Shown in pieces: positions 10,103-21,185 of a stretch of 64,000 bases of DNA. The notes under the pieces were generated by a model. The model did no database searches and was not told the origin of the DNA. It was given only the letters and a program-made list of their open reading frames with translations. The DNA is from Chrysoperla carnea (Eukaryota > Arthropoda > Insecta > Neuroptera > Chrysopidae): positions 90,691,435 through 90,755,434 of the forward strand of contig NC_058338.1 in assembly GCF_905475395.1 (NCBI RefSeq). Direction: 5' to 3'. The position numbers and the translations under genes are program-made. Numbering within the stretch: position 1 is the stretch's first letter; each line of letters starts with the position of its first letter.

Positions 10103-13100
10103 TTATTCATCATCTTGTTTTTTATCCTTTTTCTTCTTCTTTTTCTTTTCTTTTGTTACCGTTTCACCACTTTCATCCATCACCTCTGTTTTAACTTGAA
10201 CGATTTCTGATTCTTGTTCATCATCTGTCTTTCGTTTCTTCTTCTTCTTTTTCTTTTCTTTGTGTTCAACATCTACTTCCATGGTTGTATCTACTTCAGT
10301 TGCCGTACTGTCACTTATTCGTCGCTATAAAAAAAATTTATTAAATTAAATCACAATCGTTTAATGTTTCTGAAAGTTATACAAAGAAGCTAATAAGCTT
10401 TTGAAAGCTCCGATATAATTCTAATCGAGTAAATATATCTATTTGAAACGTCTGGAACAATTTGATAATAACAAAAAATGACATATTTTTAGCTCGCGTT
10501 ATTTTAAAATTGGCTTCCATTTTCAAATTAACAAAAAGTTTTTTATTTAATACAAACCTTTCTTGAAATTTCATCTTCTTGGCCATTTTCTGGTTCTACC
10601 TTAATATTGGTTGCTGATTTCTCTGTCTTGACGCTGCAAATTAAAATTTGCACAAATTTTAATCAAGGGTGATTTACTCTTAAATTTGTACACCCTGTAT
10701 ATATGTAATATATATCAAGATATAACTAAGTTTAATCCCAAGTTTGTAACGCTTAAAAATATTGATGCTACCAACAAAATTTTGTTGTAGGAGTTAAAAT
10801 CATCAAGTCTATTTCCGGTTGTTTGTCTGGCTGTCTCACTGTCAACACGATAATTTAAAAACGAAAAGAGATATCAAGTTGCAATTTTTATAGCGTTGTT
10901 AGGACGTAAAAAGTAAGGTTGAGTTCGTAAATGAGCAACATAGGTCAATTGGGTCTTGTAAATCGTCAGAGATAGAACAAAAATTTAAATGTAAAAAATG
11001 TTCTTTATACAAAAATAAATAACTTTTGTTTGAAACACTTCTTCGTAAAAGTCACTGTTAACCCGTGAGGGCTCAAATTAACACAAAATTTTGGTGTCCA
11101 TTTTCTCCTATAAAAGTAGGGAAATTTGTAGATAGCTTCAACTAGCGGTTTTTTGAAACAGTCCCGAAAAACGAAAAGAAATTCTAGAAAAACTTCAGAA
11201 AATTTTCATAAAGTAAATAACTGGCGACCTAAAGGTCGACATAAATGTGTTACTTTTTTTAACGTTTCTAATTTATTCCTCCATCTAAGAGTGGCCTTTT
11301 TTAAGATACCCTCAGAAACAGCTTGCAGTTTGCAAATGAAACTCCCAGATACCTATTGATGCTTGTGTCGGTAGCCGTGTGCCATTTCTAATTAGAGCGT
11401 CAACTTCATAATTTCTGGAATGCCCTTGTGTTCCATTTAACGATGTTCGATAATCCTCTATTAACTTTGAATAATAAGTTTGGATAAAATTGTTTGAAAA
11501 AAACATTACGTACCTATAATCTACATATCCAGTTAACCATTCTTTCGGTGTATTTTCATTTGGCTTTCCATGTTTATCCAGTTGTCCTTTACTAATTAAT
11601 TGTTTTTTCATAGAAGCTTTTGGTCCTAATCCCCATTTTCTTGGATATGTATCACGTTCCATAATAACTCTCTTAATTTTTGCAACAATACCATGATCAC
11701 AGCTAGCAATTGTTGCTGTCGTCATTAAAGCGACTGCAAGTGCAACTGCTTCACCTTTTGTTGTAACAATTACGATTTCCTCATTTAATTCAATATTATC
11801 ATCGTAACGTAATACTCCAGGTAACATTATTTTAGCACCATAGCATACAGCATTCACCTAGAAATTCGTTAATTTGAATTCATTAATTACTTCTCTATGG
11901 TTAGACATCCATTTGACACGTAAGAGGAACAGTCACGGGAAGAGTTTGATCTAAAAAGGTAGCTTTTATTTAATATGCGCGTGCATGGTTATTTAAAACA
12001 AACGTTAGTATGTTTTCACGGTTTTTTTTTATTTTTGACAAAGTTGCGCTCGTCGCTCGAGATCACAAAATTGGATTATTCATTGGGACACAATCATAAA
12101 CAAGTTTGCTAAAAATCAGAACTACCGGATTTGAAGTTAGCTGTGATGTATGAACTTACGCCGATAAATTTTGCAAGGCTTTATCTGGGAAAGTATTTTG
12201 TCTACAGAGTCCATTCTCGGCGCATATTGTAGCAAATTTAGTCTACTTTAAAAACGCTCGAAAAAGATTTTATCAAAAAACTAGTCCTTTAAGGTTATAA
12301 TCGCTAAATTCCGAAATTTCCACGGATTTTTCGATTTTTGACAAGGTTGCGTTCGGCGCTCGAGGTCACAAACTTGGATTATTCATTGAAATAGCATCAT
12401 AAACAATTCTGCAAAAACTCAGAACTACCGGATTTTTATTTTTACTGATGCAGACTACCCCATACTTTCAAACGACAAGGTTGCTGTATTATATTATTAT
12501 TCTCAAAAAACTGATTTTTGCTACCTTTGACCTTGAATATCTAAACACGCTGACACGTAACCACATGTGACTTTTGATACTACATTTGTACTATCAAAAT
12601 AAACGTTTCTACAAGCTTATTCCTTTAGATTTCGAGGTGAAACCCAAAGATGATTGGATTATTAAACCTTTTTCCTCTATGAAAACTTTTCTTTAAAGAG
12701 TTCTAAAAAAATTTTAAATGTGTGACAAAAAAATAAACTTAAAATACGTACCGCACTATCTTTCATTATAATTCGTTTATGTTTAACTAAAAGGCCTTCT
12801 AACGGTTGAACAACTCTTCTAAGATAACTTTCATCTTTGTGATTTTCATATAACCATTGAGCATCTAAAATATCATGCATTGTTGACATTGAATCTCTTT
12901 CTGATTGTATACCGGATCGAGAACGACGCAATTCTAACATTTGTCCACCAACACCGAGCATTAAACCTAAATGTACGCACATAGTTCTGATGTACGAGCC
13001 AGCTTCGCAACTAACCCAAAATACACCTAAAATTGATTCAATTTAAAAATTAATAAAAAAAACGGGAGAGGGCATGTTAAATCGAATACAAACCTATGTT

Positions 13101-16100
13101 CCTTTCTGGATCAAAATCTAAAAGTTTACTTTCATAGACACTTCGAACACGTAATTGTCGTTTTACAGCCGATATTAATGGTGGTCTTTGAAATAAGGCT
13201 CCACGTAATTTTTCTAATCCTTGGAGAACTTTCACCGATCCACCTTCAACTGATGAATGTAATTTGAATACACTAACGTACTCTTTTCCAGCTGCTTGTT
13301 GAGATTTAACTAATCTAGTTGCTCGGTCAATGCATACGATTAGACATCCTAAATCAGGAAAAAACTCATGAAATAAAAGGGTTCCGTAGAATGAATTTGT
13401 GACATAACAATTCAGGAAAATTAAACATTGATATCATTAAGGTTGTGGTCTATGGGCATACTATCAGAAAATTCTAATTTTTATATCCTGTATATATGAA
13501 ATATATATATATATATATATCAATGTATACTAATTTTAGTCACAAGTTTGTAAAGCTTAGAAATATTGACCAAACAAACAAAAATTTAGGTATGGATGTT
13601 CATAAAATCACTAGGATCAATCAATAAACAACTTTTGTTTGAAACAATTTTTCATAAACATCACCGTTTATTCATGAAGGCGCAAATTAAGACAAAACTC
13701 TGGTGTCCGTTTTCTCCAAAACTACAAAAGATAAGGAGTTGAAAATTTGCAGGTAGCTTCAAAAAGTGGTCTTGTGAATTCTTGAAAACACTTTCTAGAA
13801 AATAATTTCCGAAAGCAAAAATAATAGCGGCTGAACGGTAAACAGTAATGTTTACGTTGTCTGGAACAAAAGTTGTTTATTTTTTTAAAGGAACATTTTT
13901 GGAAGAAGCCGACAAAATCATAGAAGCCACTCAGCCGCTATTTGTTTTGGTTTTCGGAAATTTTTTTCGTTTTTCAAGAATTCACAAGACCACCAGTTGA
14001 AGCTACCTGCAAATTTGCCAACTATCTATCTTTTATAATGGATACCAAAACTTTGTTCTGATTTGCGCCCCCCACGATTAAACAGTAATGTTTACGAAAA
14101 AATGTTTCTAACGAAAGTTCTTTTTTTTTTTTTTTAAGGCACATTTTTTACATTTAAAAAATTTTGCTTTTGTTCTATTTCTAACGGTTTAAAGGTAGTT
14201 GTTGGCCATTACTCAAACTCACTTTTTACGTCCTGAGCACTTAGTATACCTTGTATACCTTGTATACCTAAACTTAGTATACCTTGATATATATTCCATA
14301 TATACAAGGTATAAAGAGAGACAACAAATAGGGAATATTAATGTATTTTTTTTATATTTTTAATTCATTGTTTACACCGTTATAACAAAGTAAAAAATAT
14401 AAATACTGCTTAAAAATGCTGTATTTAAGTATACAAAAATATTAAAAATACATTATAATTTTGAGATATTTAAACGCAGTCTTTTGGCGCTCTTTGTGGA
14501 TGGCGTATAAGTACGTGATCTGTCAATTGGTGACAGTTCAATGTATAATTTACACTTTAAAAAAATAAATTTACAGCACAGAATTTACACTTGTTATCAT
14601 TAAGTTTTCTAATAAAAAGCCGTAGAATAATAGAAATCAATGTATTACTTGGTAATACCATACAAAATATAAGTAATTAATACTATACAGTATGTCAACA
14701 AATTTGACAAGCCAATACTATGATGTCACGTCCGTATAAAAATTTGAATTTCCGTTTTAGAAATTTTTAAATGCCCTCACTGAATTTGTACTTTTATTAA
14801 TTAATTTTAAGTAATTAAAAAGGTATTAATTACTAAAATAATGGTAAAGTTGAAATGTCCCGCCAATAAAGTTACGGAAGAAAAATATTTGAACCAAATT
14901 TAAATTTCATGAATATTTCCTATTTTATAAGTATTTTTTTTTTTGCGAAATAAAATCGAAAGATCATACAAAAAATTGTGATTTGGAAAAAGCATTGATA
15001 AAAATTCCTTGTCAGTTATATAATATCTGATAATATTGAATAATCCAGTTTGTGGTCAGAATATAAAACAAGAGAAACTCCTCACGGTTAGATAGGAAAA
15101 TAGCTTCCTGTGTAACTTTTTCAAACCGCCTCCCAAAAAGTTCTTCGGATCGTTCTGATCAAAAGCTCTCACGGTCACAAATTTTTTTAACGAGTAGTTT
15201 TCGAGCTATAGGCGATCAAAGCTGCGCATATATTATAGTTATAGCATATGACTAGGAAAAAGGCTTTCTATAAAACTTTGTGTCCTCGAGACCTTTTAAT
15301 CAGAACCATCTGAAGGACATTTCGGGGCGGTTTGAAAAAGTCTCACGGAAATAAATTTTCCTATCATTTATTTTTTTTTTTTTTTAAAAACTCTGTCAAT
15401 TCAGTTTTTTCTTGTAGCTCTCCATTAAATTACATATCAAACAAATAAAAAATCAAAATCGATCCATCTGATTAGGAGCTACGATGCCACAAACTTATAA
15501 TACCCCTTTTTTCGATTCGAGCGTTAAAAATGGTAGCAAAATATGTAAAAAAAAAAAATGTATGCTAAAATGCACTAATTTTGTTTTTTGGTTTAAAATC
15601 GTTTGGCTATTTTCTCGTGTTTAAAAGAAAACAGTTCATGATAAAATACCTGAAGTCTTAGGATCTAATGTTCCAGAATGACCAGTTTTTTCAACCTTTA
15701 ATATACGCTTGATCCATGCGACAACTTCATGACTGGATGGATTCGATGGTTTATCCAAATTGATGAAACCAGCTTTAATGTATTCACTTATATTACGTTT
15801 TAATGGTGACGCTCCAAACGGTAATGGTGTGTAATGATTTGTACGGACATTTAGGCGATCGAAGTACTGGAATATAAAATTTATTAATCATTAAAATATT
15901 ATTTTTTTTAAGATAATTTAATAAATATTTACTTTTAACAGAAGTGGCCATTTTGATGTATCCAATGGAACAACTTTCTCAGATGTTTCAATTTGAAAAT
16001 CTTGCGATGTCTGAATATCAGCTAAACTTTTTTCTCCTTTACTTTTCTTCTTCTTTTTTTCCTTAAATGGTTCTCCTAAAAATTACAGTAAATTAATTAC

Positions 16101-17160
16101 AATTATTTACATGATAAAAGGGCATTGTAAAAATATAACAAAGAGTATGGTTTCAAAAAGATACAAGGATTGAAAAATCTCACTTCTGGTTAGACCCTTA
16201 GCTCCATAGGCTTTATTTTTCAAGCTTTTGTTTACGTATGACTTAAGAATGTATGAAGGTTGTTGCCTGATTATTATATAAATGACTTCAAAAGTAAGCA
16301 AATTTAATATTGTTTTTATGGTAAAACGATTGATGGATGATATGTTTTCATAGATTTTTCCAAAAATAGTCGGTGGAAATTAAAAAAAGTTAAAACTTTA
16401 ATAAATTATTGAAAACAAATAAAAACCCGTTCTGCCCGACTAATTAAGGATGTATGAGTACGATAGTGGGAACACAAATTTAAAAAATGTATATTTTCAA
16501 TTTTGGTGGTGAATTATGTGTGAACTTGACAATATAAAACGAAAAGTAAGAATAAAACTTTTCGATATCTTGAGTAATTTTTAAAATATTGAAAATTTTG
16601 TTTAATTGATTTAGTTTTCGATATTTCGAAAAGCAAGGCAGTTATCGAAAAATTTGTATTCTTATTTTTCGTCTACATTCATGAAGTTATAATGAAATTC
16701 ATTATCAAAGCAAGCTCGTACTAGCTTAAGTACGAGATTTGAGTGATAAAAGTCTTGTTTTGGAGCAATCTTGTTTACAAACATTCCGGTCTAGGACTTG
16801 ATGTAGTATATTTGGAATCGAAAAAGCTACAAAACTTAAAAGAATTTTTAATAAACAACATTCTTAATATATTTCAAGGTGTCGAAAACCATCATTTTAA
16901 TTAATATTTTTGAATACTAGTTTAAGTATGTAAAAAATTATCTTATATGATAAAAACATGCAGAAATTTAAAAATCATAATTCATATTAAATAAACAAGA
17001 CTTTTTTATCCGGCTCACATGCAAGATACAACACTTTAATTATTGTTTTTTTTGCTAGATTTAAATTAAACTTTAATACTTTATTTTAAATATTATATAT
17101 ATAAGAAATTAATAATATTAAAATCTATAATAATAAAGAAATTTCTTTACCTAAATCCAT
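10103..17160 (-). CDS. Nop60B: Dyskerin / Nop60B, H/ACA snoRNP pseudouridine synthase
   Basis: Eight exons on the complement: 17151-17160, 15933-16075, 15650-15866, 13094-13348, 12752-13026, 11514-11857, 10558-10633 and 10103-10324. They total 513 codons plus TAA, with all GT/AG sites and phases agreeing; human dyskerin has 514 residues. Exon 1 encodes only MDL plus one base. A lysine-rich N terminus is followed by the dyskerin-like domain, then the TruB catalytic domain with HSGTLDP (catalytic Asp about residue 119). A PUA domain follows around residues 297-372, beginning before [10 protein letters not shown] and including CDHGIVAKI and RKWGLGP. The tail from about residue 441 is rich in KKKKKK and acidic runs, as expected for nucleolar localisation. 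It isomerises uridine in rRNA and snRNA guided by H/ACA RNAs. Introns 3, 5 and 6 carry repeats. I did not recognise any intronic snoRNA, although dyskerin introns host them in other animals. Confidence 0.96.
10680..11235 (+). repeat. CCGT-repeat family element, dyskerin intron
   Basis: Contains the ordered family blocks 'cacgataa...aacgaaaagagatatcaag', 'gagcaacataggtcaattggg', 'acttttgtttgaaacactt' and 'gtaaaagtcactgttaaccc'. Other copies are at 13473-14325, 17515-18120, 19575-19790, 46895-47815, 53990-54320, 54420-54950 and 61550-62105. Confidence 0.75.
11262..11460 (-). mobile_element. Non-LTR retrotransposon fragment (RNase H region), dyskerin intron
   Basis: On the minus strand it reads [19 protein letters not shown], matching the end of an RNase H domain (the GHxxxxGNxxADxLAxxG type). 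It is collinear at DNA level with 32690-32835. It lies within the dyskerin intron between 10634 and 11513, immediately after the exon's donor, in the same orientation as the gene. Confidence 0.65.
12030..12440 (+). repeat. Two direct copies of a ~105-bp repeat
   Basis: The block around 'tttgacaaagttgcgctcg' and 'aattggattattcattggg' at about 12030-12128 recurs diverged at about 12330-12436, ending both times in 'tcagaactaccggattt'. It is in a dyskerin intron and non-coding. Confidence 0.65.
13473..14325. repeat. Head-to-head pair of CCGT-family elements (long inverted repeat)
   Basis: A forward copy (about 13473-13800) is followed by an inverted copy (about 13840-14325). Blocks such as 'aacttttgtttgaaacaa' and 'gataaggagttgaaaatttg' on the left reappear as complements on the right. 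The outer ends carry the AT-rich 'tatatatgaaatatata' run. It lies in the 2.3-kb dyskerin intron between 13349 and 15649. Confidence 0.75.
16448..16735. mobile_element. Diverged, truncated TTAA-type MITE copy
   Basis: Begins 'ttaaggatgtatgagta' with TTAA at 16444-16447 and shares 'aatataaaacgaaaagtaag' and 'aaaaattttcgatat'-like blocks with 57290-57921. The right end lacks a clean terminus. It lies in dyskerin intron 1. Confidence 0.6.
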
Positions 17161-17272
17161 ATTAATTTGTTTCAAAAATAATTACAGAACAAGCACGTGG
17201 TACAAATATATGTATTTTGTAGATACTCTTCAATGTTTCACGTTTTTTAAAATATTTAACATTTTATTTTAG

Positions 17273-17345
17273 GTTAGAAATGTGCTTCCACAAAACGATG
17301 CAAGTATCGACGCCAAGAATTATTTCGAATATTTAACACCAATGG
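17273..17345 (+). other. Exon-like segment, divergent from dyskerin
   Basis: An acceptor-like 'attttattttag' precedes, and a strong donor GTAAGT follows, a 73-base segment that is open in one frame (starts VRNVLPQND, ends LTPMG). It begins about 110 bases from the dyskerin start codon on the other strand. The last codons, CCAATGG before the donor, could also be a start codon followed by a spliced second exon. I do not recognise the protein, so it may be a 5' untranslated exon. Confidence 0.3.
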
Positions 17346-17514
17346 GTAAGTTCGACACCTACTTTTTAAAACAAAAATAAAATACGAAGATAACGAACAG
17401 AGCTAATTGTTTATAAACCATGTGTATTCAGAGATGTTGATAATTGTTGAAATTAATGTGTTTAAAATAAATTTTTATTTAAAGAAATTTTCTTCTATTT
17501 CTTAGGGTTTCAAA

Positions 17515-18120
17515 AAATGATCAATTTTTATACTATGCATATATGTAATATGCAAGGTATACTAAGTTTAGTCCCAAGTTTGTAACGCATAAAAATATTG
17601 ATGCTACGAACAAAATTTTGGTATAGGTGTTCATAAAATCACCTAATTAGTCCATTTCCGACTGTCCGTCCGTCCACCCGTCCGTCCGTCTGTGGGCACG
17701 ATAACTCAAAAACGAAAAAAGATATCAAGCTGAAATTTTTACAGCGTACTCAGGACTTAAAACATCAGGTCGAGTTCGTAAATGAGCAACATAGGTCAAT
17801 TGGGACTTGACTTATGGGTCCGTAGGACCCATCTTGTAAACCGTTAGAGATAGAACAAAAGTTTAAATGTAAAAAATGTTTCTTATCAAAAAATAAACAA
17901 CTTTTGTTGGAAACATTTTTTCACAAAGATCACTGTTAACCCGCGAGGGCGCAAATTAGGCGTAAATTGTATGGTATGTAGGTATTATATGGGAATATCA
18001 CTTATGAATGTGTGACATGTATGTATGTATAATGTGATAGAGTAATCAATACTTTCTATGCATGGTATTTCAACAATTAACTCAGTCAATTATTTGTTTT
18101 CACTTGTTTTTAATTAGTTT
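17515..18120 (+). repeat. CCGT-repeat family element
   Basis: Carries the family core including a 'ccgtccgtc' microsatellite (about 17667-17692), 'caaaaacgaaaaaagatatc' and 'gagcaacataggtcaattgg'. It ends near 18110 in the family tail 'caacaattaactcagtcaat'. Confidence 0.8.
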
Positions 18121-18194
18121 ATTCATCCCTAAGCTCGATGTATGACGTTATTAAAGTCTTGATTTCTAGTAGTTTAAGAAAAGGTATAAGGTCG

Positions 18195-18650
18195 GTCTTC
18201 ACCCATTTGATAACCAGATGACACATATTTTTATGAAATTTTATTGATTTATAATAAACACGACTTTGTTATAGATCTATCGAAAAGTGTTTATGACTAT
18301 TTTTAATTAAATAATTAATTTTAATTAAACCTATACCATTATTTTCGAAATTTTATTTTCTTTAAATTTCTTCTGGTACCAATTTCGATTTTTATCTGTT
18401 TATACGGTATGGACAGACCTACACCGATCTGTTAACCATAATCGATATTGGTATCAGACGGAAAATTATTTAATTACGAAAATAATGGTATAGGATTAGT
18501 GAAAAATTAAACCGAACCTTCATGGAAAAAACAAATTAAAATTAATTTAAATAAAAATAGCCATAAACAAGCTATCATATTCATAGACTTGTTTATAAAT
18601 CAATAAAATTTCACAAAAATATGTCTCATCTGGTTATCAGATGGGCGAAA
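18195..18650. mobile_element. Foldback MITE
   Basis: 'gataaccagatgacacata' near 18215 with 'aaattttattgatttataa' just after it is mirrored as a complement near 18590-18645. A second inner pair is 'cctataccattattttcg' near 18330 and its complement near 18480-18497. No ORF. Confidence 0.75.
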
Positions 18651-19059
18651 GTATAAAACACACTAATAAAAATTTAGTTCGAATTCATCACATATATTTT
18701 AATTTTATCGTGGTAATTGACGCATCCCAGACGATTATGTAAAACTTAACAAATAATTATCAGGAATACGTGAACCAAAATTTGTGTCTTATCACCAATA
18801 CTTATATAATATTTGATATCATTTTGGAATATTTCAGTGTCAGTCTACATTTATTTATTAAGTCTTTGGGTTTACGTGACATATGTAGTTAAAACTTAAA
18901 ATCATAAACTTATATGCTGGCGATCTATTTGATTTTAACTTAATGACAAAAGACAAAAATAAATGATTTTTATGCTTTAGTTCTTATTAATAAATTAAAA
19001 TAGCTAATAATAATTAAAATAATTAATAAAAAATTTCAATTATTGAAGATACTCTGAAA

Positions 19060-19278
19060 ATGGAATTTGTTGAAATCAAACAGGAAAAATTATCATTTGA
19101 TTTGAAACAAGAAATTGAAGATGTATTACCTATCAAAACAGAATTAACAGATAATGCTGAGAATATCGAAAGAATAAAAAGTTATGTTTTTAATACAAGT
19201 TTTACACAGAAGTTAGCATTGATTTTACTAATTTAATAAACATATTCAAATGTAATGTTTGTGATAAAATATTTACAG
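19060..19278 (+). pseudogene. C2H2 zinc-finger protein N-terminal fragment with frameshift
   Basis: An ATG opens a 58-codon acidic/lysine frame (MEFVEIKQEKL...) of the kind that precedes zinc-finger arrays in insect C2H2 proteins. A second frame, reached by dropping one CA dinucleotide at about 19208-19211, reads into KCNVCDKIF, the first half of a C2H2 finger, and then meets a possible donor (gtaatt). No later finger exon was found before the FMO gene. It could join the exon-like segment ending at 17345: an acceptor before 19051 would give ATG-G plus AT in phase. It may be a dead fragment or a gene with a sequencing error. Confidence 0.35.
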
Positions 19279-19574
19279 GTAATTTCGTACAACCATATTT
19301 TCAAATTTGTGTAAGATAAGTTAGATTTACTTATAATTTTATACGCTACCGTGTGTTTAGCGTGAGTTTCATGTTAAGTTAATTTGGAGTAGATTAATTA
19401 ATGTGAAAATAATATTATTTAAATTTTTTTATTATCTAAGGCAAATTTAATTGTTTTTCTCTGTGATTGTGTTAACTGAGCCACGAAAAGATAAAAAACT
19501 TACATAAATCTGTTCATGTTGATATGCTAACGTGAGACTCGACACGCTAAACAAAAGATAGTATCCGTATAACG

Positions 19575-19790
19575 TCCTTATTCCTTATAAAAAATAAACA
19601 ACTTTTGTTTGAAACATTTAGTCGCAAACATCACTGTTTACTTGCGAGGGCGTAAATTAGGATAAAACTTGTTTTTAAACTTTTCTAATTTATTTAAAAT
19701 AATGCAAGCACTGATATTCAAAACTTTCTCTACAAGGTATTTCTATAACTAACTCAATCAATTGTTTGTTCTCACTTGTTTATAACCGAC
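19575..19790 (+). repeat. CCGT-family element, 3' portion
   Basis: Starts at 'ataaacaacttttgtttgaaac' and runs to the family tail 'tgtttgttctcacttgttt'. The 5' half is absent. Confidence 0.7.
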
Positions 19791-20060
19791 TTCAAACAAA
19801 AAAGGAGGAGGTTCTCAATTTGACTGTATTTTTATTTATTTATTTATTTTTATTTTTGTTACCTCAGAAACTTCGACTGAATGAACCGATTTTAATGATT
19901 CTTTTTCTATTTGAAAGCTGGTGCTTCCCGTGTGGTCCAGTTCTGACAATGGCATTTATGAGAAAACCATATAAATCTATGCATTAAGTATGTGCGCGAC
20001 AAATGGACGAATAACTCAATATTATGCCAACTGATTTCGATGATTCTTTTTTAGTGACAA
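19780..20060 (+). repeat. Dispersed repeat starting 'ataaccgacttcaaac'
   Basis: Contains 'aaaggaggaggttctcaat' and 'gaaccgattttaatgattc', a wording typical of interspersed repeats. The 73-codon frame here is not a gene. Confidence 0.45.
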
Positions 20061-20111
20061 ATTAGTTTGTGTACTTCAGATTCACTAAAAATAAAAAAAA
20101 ACTTTTAAAAA

Positions 20112-20392
20112 AAGGAAAACCGACTTCAAAAGCAAAAACTATTCCAAAATAAATTAATATGCACTAAAAAGTAAAAAATAACGATAATATAATGTTGTTA
20201 CAATTATTGTTATTTTTGGAGTCGGTATCAGCCAAACTAACAACTGTGACAGAACAGTTTGCTACATTAGCTTGGTTGACACCGACTCCAAAAATAACAA
20301 TAATTGTAACAAAATGATATCGTTATTTTTTACTTTTTAGTGCATATTAATTTGTTTTGGAATAGTTTTTGCTTTTGAAGTCGGTTTTTGTT
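20112..20392. mobile_element. Foldback MITE with ~75-bp inverted repeats
   Basis: 'accgacttcaaaagcaaaa' through 'aaagtaaaaaataacgat' (20120-20186) is mirrored nearly base for base at 20318-20385. A second inner pair is centred on 'gttatttttggagtcggt' near 20209 and its complement near 20280. No coding capacity. Confidence 0.85.
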
Positions 20393-21185
20393 TTTGAAAG
20401 TTTTTTTTTTGTATTATTGTCTTTAAAGAGTGCTTTTGACAGATAATTTCTTTCATTATTAGTATAATTATAATTTTGATGGAAACGCAAGCATAACCCA
20501 GCGGTGGGGATGGTAGTGGGAGCTATTAGATCTTCTTAATCAATCTATATTTTTATTATATCAGACCTAAATATTTTATTTTACATAAAACGCTTAGAGA
20601 ATCTTTTTTATTTAAAATATTAAACATTGAACAAAACTATATCATAAATTTGACCTTTTGGATACGTCACCCTAACCTCCCAAATGAAAATAATAAAATT
20701 ATGTAAATAATATCAAATAATTGTAATTTTAATAAAAATTATTCAATTTCATATCAAATTTGTTTTATTTTATTACTAAGTATATTCTGTAGTTAATTTT
20801 ATTGTAGTTCTGTAGGTATTTTTAACTGACAATGAGTAAATTAATTAATTTGTAAATAATTAATAAGCAAAATTAAAATTAAATTATAATACATAGTTTC
20901 GAAATTAAACTATTATAATAATAATTAAATAATTTCAAAATGTTATTGACCATGTAACATAATAGTAAATTCCGATAAGATAACTAAAAATTTTACAAAG
21001 AAATTCGGAGAACATTTTAATAGTTTCGCATAAAACAAGGTCAATTATCTTTTAAAAAAAATAAGATTTATCTTATCATTAAATTCATTCAGAAATCATA
21101 AATTTAAAAAAATAATACTTGAGACTGAAACATTACTCTCTTTTTTATTTAGATCTTTTTATGATTTAAAGAAAATTCCATAACA

